DNA of 64,000 nucleotides, taken from Embleya scabrispora DSM 41855. Lineage in GTDB: Bacteria > Actinomycetota > Actinomycetes > Streptomycetales > Streptomycetaceae. Under the pieces are notes generated by a model that made no database searches, had not been told where the DNA came from, and saw nothing but the letters and a program-made list of their open reading frames with translations. Position 1 is the first letter of the stretch; every line of letters starts with the position of its first letter. The position numbers and the translations under genes are program-made. Below, piece after piece: positions 58,464-64,000 of this stretch. The DNA is taken from the NCBI RefSeq assembly GCF_000372745.1, contig NZ_KB889562.1, forward strand, positions 62,001 through 126,000. Reading direction: 5' to 3'.

Positions 58464-59108
58464 TCAGGGCCGGTCGGTTCGGGGCTCGCCGGTTCCGGGG
58501 TCGGCGCTCTCCGGTGCCCCGTCGTCGTCCCCGTCGTCGTCCCGCCCGCTGTGCGAGGCCGGGAACGCGAGGAAGCGCGTCTGTACCGGGCGCGCCTCGG
58601 CAGGCAGCGGGCCGGCCCGCTTGTACCGGTTCAGCAGCGCGATGTACTCCTCGAAGAATTCGCCCAGTTCGGCCGGCGTGACGTGGATGGTCCCGCGCGA
58701 GTACGGCATGTCCATCCCCTCCTCGGCCTCGGTCGCGGTCTGCGCCTTGCGGTATTCCTCCAGGTCGGCCGCGAAGGCCAGGCGGTTGAGCTCGTCGACG
58801 ACCGGCCGGATCTCCTCGCTCTGCTCGCTGCGCGGCGGAAACCGCAGGTCCCGTTGCACGGCGCGCCACCACCGCTCGCGCCCGTGCGCGTGCGGATCCG
58901 CGAAGTCCTCGACGAACCCGTGTCGGGCCAGTTCCCGGAGGTGGTAGCTGGTCGCGCCGGTGTTCAGGGTCAGTGCCCGGGCCAGCGACGCGGACGTCGC
59001 GGGCCCACTCGCCTCCAGTTCCCGCAGGATCCGTTGGCGCCGGGGGTGCGCCAATGCCTTCAGCGCTTCGAGCTCGCTGACATCTCGGCGTTCCGGGAAC
59101 ACGGCCAC
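58464..59108 (-). CDS. ArsR-like winged-helix regulator
   Basis: A 214-residue regulator with an N-terminal ArsR/HTH_20 winged helix (LEALKALAHPRRQRILRELEASGPATSASLARALTLNTGATSYHLRELARHGFVEDF) and a longer helical C-terminal half ending in an acidic tail (GRDDDGDDDGAPESADPG). No metal-binding cysteine motif is present. The start is ambiguous: GTG 59108 and GTG 59102 are in frame next to the repeat operator; I chose 59108. It heads the cluster with the MacB/FtsX genes and three TGTGCA repeats directly upstream, so local autoregulation is likely. Confidence 0.85.
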   Translation of the reverse strand: MAVFPERRDVSELEALKALAHPRRQRILRELEASGPATSASLARALTLNTGATSYHLRELARHGFVEDFADPHAHGRERWWRAVQRDLRFPPRSEQSEEIRPVVDELNRLAFAADLEEYRKAQTATEAEEGMDMPYSRGTIHVTPAELGEFFEEYIALLNRYKRAGPLPAEARPVQTRFLAFPASHSGRDDDGDDDGAPESADPGTGEPRTDRP

Positions 59109-59109
59109 C

Positions 59110-59143
59110 TGTGCACAATAATCTGTGCACAGGAAATTGTGCA
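59110..59143. promoter_or_regulatory. Three TGTGCA sites at 14-bp steps, probable ArsR-like operator
   Basis: TGTGCACA at 59110-59117 and 59124-59131 are perfect 8-bp palindromes, and TGTGCA recurs at 59138-59143. Starts are exactly 14 bp apart. The array abuts the start codon of the ArsR-like gene, so binding would overlap the promoter or leader. Confidence 0.75.
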
Positions 59144-59308
59144 ACGGTTTCGAGCACGATCGCACCCGTCGGCGGTCTGGTCCCGGCACCGGAAGCCCGC
59201 CGCCCCGCCCGACGGCGCGGCGGGTCCGAAAGGCCACTCGATCACCCACTGCCGAGCATCGGGCCGATCAGGTGCAACCGAGGCCGTCGACCTCCCGTCG
59301 CCCCGTTC

Positions 59309-59836
59309 TCACTCCACCATCGCGAGCAGTTTGGTCACCGTGTTCCAGTTGCGGACGGTGACCGTGTCGCCGAGCTTGCGGGTCAGGATCGGCGACAGCC
59401 GCGCCTTGCCCAGGCCGTCCGGGAAGTACATGTACAACACGCGCTCGCCCACCCGCAGTCGGTCCGGCGCGTAGCTGTCCGGATCGACCTCGCCGAGCAC
59501 CGCCGGATCGGCTGCGGGGCTCAGGAACGCCACCGCGAATTTGGCCGGGTCGGATACCTCCAGCGGATTCGCCGCGACCACCGCACGCAACTCCGCGCCG
59601 CTGCGCACCATCACGTCCACCGCGAACCCGAACTCGTCGGCCAGCCCGGCCTCGATCGCCGCCACCAGATCGGCGGTCCGCGGTTCGGCTGCCTCGAACA
59701 CCGCGTTCCCGCTCTGCAACAGCGTCTTGACGTCGGTGTATCCCAGTTCGGTCAGGACGCGACGCAGGTCCGCCATCGGCACCCGTCGATGCCCGCCCAC
59801 GTTGACGCCGCGCAACAGCGCCACGTACCTCGTCAC
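59309..59836 (-). CDS. DUF1697 protein
   Basis: A 175-residue member of DUF1697 (PF08002): TRYVALLRGVNVGGHRRVPMADLRRVLTELGYTDVKTLLQSGNAVFE at the N-terminus is diagnostic, and the C-terminal YMYFPDGLGKARLSPILTRKLGDTVTVRNWNTVTKLLAMV is typical. The fold is ferredoxin-like; the function is unknown. The second of two consecutive GTG codons (59836) has GGAGG at the better spacing. It is 200 nt upstream of the ArsR-like gene. Confidence 0.93.
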   Translation of the reverse strand: MTRYVALLRGVNVGGHRRVPMADLRRVLTELGYTDVKTLLQSGNAVFEAAEPRTADLVAAIEAGLADEFGFAVDVMVRSGAELRAVVAANPLEVSDPAKFAVAFLSPAADPAVLGEVDPDSYAPDRLRVGERVLYMYFPDGLGKARLSPILTRKLGDTVTVRNWNTVTKLLAMVE

Positions 59837-60012
59837 CACGTGCCTCCCTCGCACCCGGGTTCGCCCATGCGACGCCCGCTCCCACGCACATGATCGAACC
59901 GATCCCCGCGGATTCCGTCGCATTCGGCGAAGGCGCGCCGAAGCGGGCCCGGTCGTGGCCGATCGCGTCCCGCCGGGCGACTCGACTCCGGGCGCGGTTT
60001 CGGCGCGCCGGC

Positions 60013-60579
60013 TCAGCCGGGCCAGTTCTCCAGCGCCACGTGCAGGGCCTCCACGGCCCGGTCGAAGGACTCGCTCGGCTTGCGCGCGTGGCCGAACCCG
60101 CCGTTGCCCTCGATCACCACGAAGCCGTGGAACGCACTGCGCAACAGCCGTCCCGCGTCGGTCAGGTCCGGCTCCTCCAGGCCGTAGGCACGCAGCATCG
60201 CGTAGGTGTTCTCGACATTGCGCCGGTGGCCCTCGGAGGTGGCCAACAGCGCCGGGTCGATCCGCGCCTGGGTCGCCGCATAACGGCCGGGACGCTCCAA
60301 CGCGAACTCCCGGTACGCCCGCGCGAAGGCGACGAGCGCGTCCTTGCCCGCCCGGCCCGCGACCGCCGCACCGAGGCGATCCGCCAGTTCGTCGGCGGCC
60401 AGCATCGCGATCCCGAGCCGCAGTTCCCGGAGGTTCTTCACGTGCGAGTACAGGCTCGCGTCCTTGACCCCGAAACCGCGCGCGAGCGCGGTCAGGGTGA
60501 TGTTCTCGAACCCCACCTCGTCCGCCAGATCCGCCGCCGCGCGAGTCACTCGTTCCGCCGTCAGTCCCGCCCGAGCCAC
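60013..60579 (-). CDS. TetR-family regulator, divergent from the FBP-domain gene
   Basis: A 188-residue TetR protein. Helix-turn-helix: TAERVTRAAADLADEVGFENITLTALARGFGVKDASLYSHVKNLRELRLGIAM. The rest is a compact ligand domain of the TetR_C_11/WHG kind. The GTG start has AAGGG 6 nt upstream. Two perfect dyads of CCTAG type lie between it and the FBP gene, centred 21 bp apart, so it probably controls both genes. Confidence 0.94.
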   Translation of the reverse strand: MARAGLTAERVTRAAADLADEVGFENITLTALARGFGVKDASLYSHVKNLRELRLGIAMLAADELADRLGAAVAGRAGKDALVAFARAYREFALERPGRYAATQARIDPALLATSEGHRRNVENTYAMLRAYGLEEPDLTDAGRLLRSAFHGFVVIEGNGGFGHARKPSESFDRAVEALHVALENWPG

Positions 60580-60625
60580 ACGTCACCCTTCCGTCGAGGC
60601 GCCGGTCACCGCGCCGTCCGCGCTT

Positions 60626-60640
60626 CCTAGAGCCTCTAGG
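60626..60640. promoter_or_regulatory. TetR operator, CCTAGAG dyad
   Basis: CCTAGAG-C-CTCTAGG, a perfect 15-bp inverted repeat centred two helical turns (21 bp) from the second dyad, so two dimers would bind the same face of the DNA. Confidence 0.75.
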
Positions 60641-60644
60641 TATT

Positions 60645-60663
60645 TGCCTAGGGTACCTAGGCA
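60645..60663. promoter_or_regulatory. TetR operator, TGCCTAGG dyad
   Basis: TGCCTAGG-GTA-CCTAGGCA, a perfect 19-bp inverted repeat. It ends 4 nt before the -10 box of the FBP-domain gene, covering the -35 region. Confidence 0.82.
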
Positions 60664-60667
60664 CTGT

Positions 60668-60673
60668 TAGTTT
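60668..60673 (+). promoter_or_regulatory. -10 box of the FBP-domain gene (probably leaderless)
   Basis: TAGTTT, 7 nt, ATG; no ribosome-binding site in front of the start. Confidence 0.5.
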
Positions 60674-60680
60674 CCGCCGC

Positions 60681-61175
60681 ATGAACCCACTCACCGAGCA
60701 GGACATCCGTACGTCGTTCGTCAACTGTTCCAAGGGTGCGGCCCAGCGCCTGCCCATGCCCCGTGACCTGGCCGAACGGCCGTGGGCCGACCTGGATTTC
60801 CTGGGTTGGGGCGATCCGGGGGCACCCGATCGCACCTATCTGGTCACCGAATACCTGGGTGACCTCGTCGGCATCGCCCTGCGCTTTCCCGCCCAGCAGC
60901 GAGGCTACCTGCACCGCAGCATGTGCTCGCTGTGCCTGACCACGCACCCGGGCCGCGGCGTCTCGCTGATGACCGCGCCCAAGACCGGCCGGGCCGGTCG
61001 GGACGGCAATTCGTTCGGCATGTACATCTGCACCGACCTCGCGTGCTCGCTGTACGTACGCGGCCTGAAGACCCCGGCTCCCGGCGGGCGCTTCGAGGAG
61101 TCGCTGCCCCTGGCCGAACAGATCGAGCGCACCCGGGCCAACCTGTCGGCGTTCCTGGCCAACGTCATCGAGTAG
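60681..61175 (+). CDS. FBP-domain protein (FusB/Far1-like EF-G-binding family)
   Basis: A 164-residue protein whose C-terminal two-thirds carry a treble-clef zinc finger: CSLC in SMCSLCLTTHPGRGVSLMTAPKTG and C-x4-C in YICTDLACSLYVRGLK. This is the FBP_C domain shared with staphylococcal FusB/Far1, which bind elongation factor G and free it from fusidic-acid-stalled ribosomes. The N-terminal helices (TEQDIRTSFVNCSKGAAQRLPMP) match the family start. Actinobacterial members are uncharacterised, so resistance is a hypothesis. TetR control through flanking dyads fits inducible ribosome protection. Confidence 0.88.
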   Translation: MNPLTEQDIRTSFVNCSKGAAQRLPMPRDLAERPWADLDFLGWGDPGAPDRTYLVTEYLGDLVGIALRFPAQQRGYLHRSMCSLCLTTHPGRGVSLMTAPKTGRAGRDGNSFGMYICTDLACSLYVRGLKTPAPGGRFEESLPLAEQIERTRANLSAFLANVIE

Positions 61176-61207
61176 ACAGCGGCCCCGCACCCGGGCCCAC
61201 CTCGTTG

Positions 61208-61235
61208 TTTCGGCCGGGCCCGGGCCCGGCCGAAA
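61208..61235. terminator. 28-bp perfect palindrome, terminator of the FBP gene
   Basis: TTTCGGCCGGGCCC and its exact complement are joined without a loop, 33 nt after the stop codon. As RNA it forms a GC-rich hairpin flanked by A and U runs. Confidence 0.7.
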
Positions 61236-61238
61236 CGG

Positions 61239-61270
61239 CTTGACCTCACGCGAGGTCAAGGTTGCAGGAT
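61239..61270 (+). promoter_or_regulatory. MerR-type promoter with 19-nt spacer and internal dyad
   Basis: TTGACC (61240-61245) and CAGGAT (61265-61270) are 19 nt apart. CTTGACCTC (61239-61247) and GAGGTCAAG (61252-61260) form a perfect 9-bp inverted repeat lying across the -35 box and spacer. An over-long spacer containing a dyad is the hallmark of MerR-family promoters (SoxR/BmrR/MerR). No merR gene is adjacent in the window. Confidence 0.75.
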
Positions 61271-61319
61271 CATCCCGACGAGGCGGGACCCTCCGCCTTC
61301 GAAACACGAGGGATTGCAC

Positions 61320-62159
61320 ATGATTCTGGTGACCGGGGCAACCGGAAACGTCGGCCGGCAGGTGGTCGACCGGCTACTGGCCGCAGGAGTCGAGGTGCGG
61401 GCCCTGGCGCGTCGTCCCGAGGCGGCCGGGTTGCCCGCCGAGGTCGAGGTGGTGGGCGGCGACCTGGCCGAGCCGGACAGCCTCACGGCGGCTCTGACCG
61501 GGGTCGACGCGGTGTTCCTGGTCTGGCCCTTCCTCACCACCGAGGGCGCGCCCGGCGTGCTGGACGCGGTGACCGCGCACACCGGCCGCGTCGTCTACCT
61601 CTCCTCCTCTCGCGTGCGCGACGACGCCGACCGCCAGGCCGATCCGATCGGCGGACTGCACGCCGAGATGGAACGCGTGATCACGAAGTCGACCGCCGCG
61701 TGGACCTTCCTCCGGGCGGACACCATCGCGAGCAACGCCCTCGGATGGGCCGGGCAGATCCGTGCCTCGGGCGTCGTCCGCGGCCCGGATCTGCCTGCCA
61801 AACCGGTCGTGCACGAACGCGACGTCGCCGCCTCGGCGGTCCGCGTGCTCACCGAGGACGGCCACGCGGGCGTCGGCTACGTGCTGACCGGCCCCGAGGT
61901 GGTGAGCCGAGCCGACCAGGTCGCGCTGATCGGCGCCGCGATCGACCGCCCGCTGCGCTTCGAGCCGATCCCGCCGGCCGCCGCGAGGGCGCAGATGCTC
62001 GCCGACGGCCGCCCGCCGGCCCTCGTCGACGCGCTCCTCGCCGGCGCCGACACGCCCCCCGAACCGCCGCTGATCACCACCACGGTCCGGGACCTGACCG
62101 GCACCCCGGCCCGCACCTTCGAGGACTGGGCGCGGGACCACCGCTCCGACTTCGCCTGA
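61320..62159 (+). CDS. NmrA-like NAD(P)-binding oxidoreductase (atypical SDR)
   Basis: A 279-residue Rossmann protein: MILVTGATGNVGRQVVDRLLAAGVEVRALARRPEAAG (GxxGxxG), VVGGDLAEPDSL, VVYLSSS, and the later RPVVHERDVAASAVRVL. This is the NmrA/quinone-oxidoreductase-2 type of atypical SDR, used in redox sensing or ketone/quinone reduction. GAGGGA lies about 7 nt before ATG 61320; an upstream TTG (61314) is less likely. Its promoter has MerR-type architecture, which suggests induction by an oxidant or drug. Confidence 0.92.
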   Translation: MILVTGATGNVGRQVVDRLLAAGVEVRALARRPEAAGLPAEVEVVGGDLAEPDSLTAALTGVDAVFLVWPFLTTEGAPGVLDAVTAHTGRVVYLSSSRVRDDADRQADPIGGLHAEMERVITKSTAAWTFLRADTIASNALGWAGQIRASGVVRGPDLPAKPVVHERDVAASAVRVLTEDGHAGVGYVLTGPEVVSRADQVALIGAAIDRPLRFEPIPPAAARAQMLADGRPPALVDALLAGADTPPEPPLITTTVRDLTGTPARTFEDWARDHRSDFA

Positions 62160-62290
62160 CCCCGCGCCGCCCGGCCCGTCCCCTCGGCCTTGACACTCCG
62201 TCCCTGCCCGGACCCCCGGCAGGGACCCGGGCGGGGTACGGCACCGCGCGGTCGATCCGTCTCGCGGCGGCCGCGCGGGAACCGTCCGGG

Positions 62291-63091
62291 TCAGCCGCCG
62301 ATCGCTCGGAAGACCGCCGCCGGCCGGGTGTTCTCCGGGGCCGCGCCGCCGTGGCCGAACGCGTCGTCGCCCAAGAACGCGTGGCGCAGGCCCAATGCCT
62401 CGAAGCCCAGCGCGAAGTGGTCGTGCTCGCCGGTGACCAGATCGGTGCCACCCCGGTGCACGCGCCCGAACTCGGCGATGCTGTCCGGCTGGAGCAGCGC
62501 CGGGCGACCGTCGAGCCCGGAGATCGCGGCCGCGTACATCCCGGCCGGACCGCGTGCGTTGCCGACGCCACCCGAGGAGGCCGGACCCAGCGCGCGCACC
62601 TCGCGCGTGTTGGCGAATTCGACCAGGCCGGTGGCAGGTTCGGCGTTGAGGTTGAAGGCGACGCCGGCGCGGCCGAACCGGTCCGGCGCGTTGGCGGCCA
62701 TCCGGGCCTGCTGCTGCGGGGTGGGCCGCATCGGCAGCATGTCGGGCGTTCGGGCTTCCAGTCCGACGGGCAGGCCGAGGTACATGTCCAGGTCGTGGGG
62801 TGCGCGCACGCGCTCCTCGTAGATCTCCTGGAGCGAACGCCCGGTGGCCCGCCGCACCACCTCGCCGGTGAGCGCGCCGATCACGAAGGCGTGGTAGCCG
62901 TACGCCGTGCCCGGCTCCCGGAACGGCCGGTGGTCGGCCAGGCGCGCGGCGAGCAGCCGGTCGTGGGCCGGTTCCGCGAGGGTGAACCCGCCGTCCACCC
63001 CGACCGCTCCGGAGCGGTGGGCGAGCAGCTCGCGCAGGGTGAGTTCGCCCTTGCCGTGCGCGGCGAACTCCGCCGGCGGCCACCCGCTAAC
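62291..63091 (-). pseudogene. Remnant of a class C beta-lactamase-like serine hydrolase
   Basis: A 267-codon open segment homologous to the middle of the beta-lactamase/EstB family: VSGWPPAEFAAHGKGELTLRELLAHRSG corresponds to the part just after the catalytic SxxK helix, then FREPGTAYGYHAFVIGALTGEVVRRATGRSLQEIYEERV (YxH tyrosine motif). The N-terminal ~90 residues including Ser-x-x-Lys are absent; upstream of codon 1 the frame is only antisense of the VOC gene. The C-terminus stops soon after AFGHGG, losing the usual GSLxFADPE..FGYVMN strands. Without the nucleophile it should be inactive. No plausible start codon with a ribosome-binding site is visible. Confidence 0.75.
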
Positions 63092-63100
63092 CTCACCCGC

Positions 63101-63502
63101 ATGATCAGCACCGACACGCACGTACGAATCGCCCGCCCCTCGCGTGACCTGGCCGCCGCCGAACGCTTCTACGTCGAGGGCCTGGGCCTGGAGGTCCTGT
63201 GGCGCACCACCGAGCGTGTCTCGGGCGAGTGGGACCTGGTCATGGTCGGCGTCCCGGGCGGCAACTGGCACTTCGAGCTGACCAACGACCCGGAGAACCC
63301 GCTGCCGCCCACGCCGACGGTCGAGGACCTGTTCGTGCTCTACCTGGGCGAGCCGATCGACCCCGCACTGATCGACCGCCTGATCGCGACCGGCGGCACC
63401 CGGACCACCGCGCACAATCCGTACTGGGACAAGTACGGCGTCACCGTCGTCGACCCCGACGGCTACCACCTGGTGCTGTGCACCCGGACCTGGAACGCGT
63501 AG
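63101..63502 (+). CDS. VOC-superfamily protein
   Basis: A 133-residue glyoxalase-fold protein: THVRIARPSRDLAAAERFYVEGLGLEVLWRTT, HFELTNDPENPLPPTPTVEDLFVLYL, and the C-terminal NPYWDKYGVTVVDPDGYHLVLCTRTW resemble YycE-like members. TAACCT lies 7 nt before the ATG without a ribosome-binding site, so a leaderless transcript is possible. It begins 9 nt from the broken end of the serine-hydrolase remnant, suggesting a rearrangement joined the two. Confidence 0.9.
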   Translation: MISTDTHVRIARPSRDLAAAERFYVEGLGLEVLWRTTERVSGEWDLVMVGVPGGNWHFELTNDPENPLPPTPTVEDLFVLYLGEPIDPALIDRLIATGGTRTTAHNPYWDKYGVTVVDPDGYHLVLCTRTWNA

Positions 63503-63527
63503 TGCGGGTCGTCGGATCCGCGTCGGC

Positions 63528-64000
63528 TCAGGCCGGCTGGGGACGGGCGGGCGCCGGCCGGCCGCCGGCGGCGAGCGCGCGGCCGAGCGGGTAGGCCAGC
63601 GCGTTCGGCGGCAGCGTGCCGGGGCGTCCGCTGAGGGTGACCTCGATCGTGCCGGGCTCCGCGTCCGGGTCCTCGGTCAGGCCCAGCCGGCGCAGCGTCT
63701 GGCGGGCGACCGCCTCGGCACTGTCGTACAGCCCCACGCCGGCGGGCAGCGCGGCGGCGATCCGGTCGGCGACGAGCGGGTAGTGCGTACATCCCAGAAC
63801 CACGCCGGCGCAGTGCGCGGGGGTACGTCGGGCGGCGTCGGCGATGGCGGCCCCGACGGCCGGTTCATCGGCTCGGTCGATCGCCTCGGCCAGACCGGGG
63901 CAGGCCACCCGCTCCACGGTGTGGCCCGCGGCGAACTCCTCGATCAGGCGGGCCTGATACGCACTCGCGGTGGTGGCGACGGTGGCCCACACCGCGAACG
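63528..64000 (-). CDS. murI: Glutamate racemase (5' part beyond the window)
   Basis: The C-terminal ~157 residues of an aspartate/glutamate racemase. The second catalytic cysteine is in VVLGCTHYPLVADRIAAALP, and the upstream segment ATVATTASAYQARLIEEF..VERVACPGLAEAID matches the second half of MurI, including the substrate-binding ACPGL-type motif. MurI supplies D-glutamate for peptidoglycan. Start codon and first catalytic cysteine lie past the right edge, so MurI rather than another racemase subfamily is likely but not certain. It is convergent with the VOC gene (25 nt apart). Confidence 0.83.
   Translation of the reverse strand, partial: FAVWATVATTASAYQARLIEEFAAGHTVERVACPGLAEAIDRADEPAVGAAIADAARRTPAHCAGVVLGCTHYPLVADRIAAALPAGVGLYDSAEAVARQTLRRLGLTEDPDAEPGTIEVTLSGRPGTLPPNALAYPLGRALAAGGRPAPARPQPA

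Overview
This 64-kb window is GC-rich actinobacterial chromosome. GTG and TTG starts are common, ATGA/GTGA overlaps link operon genes, and TANNNT -10 boxes often lie exactly 6-7 nt from a start codon. The gene content fits the Streptomyces/Embleya/Kitasatospora group: DUF574 methyltransferases, a BTAD/AfsR-type regulator, an MrpA-MrpB fusion, an FBP (FusB-like) protein and a SCO6745-type protein. The species cannot be fixed from sequence alone. I saw no rRNA, tRNA, CRISPR array, insertion sequence or prophage.

Layout. 0-5 kb: two DUF574 methyltransferases flank a degenerate sigma-like protein, a zinc-finger/XRE protein and a class I methyltransferase, with about 0.8 kb of relatively AT-rich non-coding DNA between. 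5-8.6 kb: a PadR-controlled MacB/FtsX-type ABC exporter with a 32-bp dyad operator. 8.7-12.1 kb: a secreted S1 protease, a small parvulin, and an autoregulated operon of membrane protein, DCC thiol oxidoreductase and TetR carrying two identical operators. 12.3-14.8 kb: an FAD monooxygenase and a beta-rich protein divergent from a second PadR. 15-25.8 kb: housekeeping and accessory singletons (HD phosphohydrolase, nucleotidyltransferase, SDR, DUF1349, YigZ, LysR/MFS pair, VOC, AraC, TsaD, HEAT-repeat protein). 25.9-30.3 kb: a stand-alone UvrA-like ATPase and a large unrecognised protein. 30.3-38 kb: a DrrAB-type ABC exporter divergent from a TetR gene, which is followed by an SNF2 helicase, SWIM protein, HAD hydrolase and Nudix hydrolase. 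38.2-41.2 kb: a TetR/SCO6745 divergent pair, an orphan urease-beta protein and a membrane-anchored PemK-like protein. 41.3-48.2 kb: a complete Mrp Na+/H+ antiporter operon (AB-C-D-E-F-G) with an ArsC-like gene upstream. 48.3-54.8 kb: a 2-hydroxyacid dehydrogenase, a 1101-residue BTAD/NB-ARC/TPR regulator, an MDR oxidoreductase and a flavodoxin-fold oxidoreductase. 54.9-59.8 kb: a second MacB/FtsX exporter with an ArsR-like regulator and a DUF1697 protein. 60-64 kb: TetR divergent from an FBP-domain gene, an NmrA-like reductase behind a MerR-type promoter, a serine-hydrolase remnant, a VOC protein and the 3' part of glutamate racemase.

How the parts work together. The window is unusually rich in one-component regulators: at least eleven DNA-binding regulators in 64 kb. 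Most have a recognisable dyad or direct-repeat site next to them, so several self-contained circuits can be read directly: PadR-ABC, TetR-DCC, PadR-monooxygenase, LysR-MFS, TetR-DrrAB, TetR-SCO6745, ArsR-ABC and TetR-FBP. The overall picture is a stress and xenobiotic-response neighbourhood (three exporters, redox enzymes, an ion antiporter, a ribosome-protection-like factor and UvrA-like protection). I did not find one clearly unprecedented multi-gene machine. The best leads are the operator architectures, the UvrA-like/unknown pair, the orphan UreB, the MrpC tail and the SNF2 gene with no canonical start codon.
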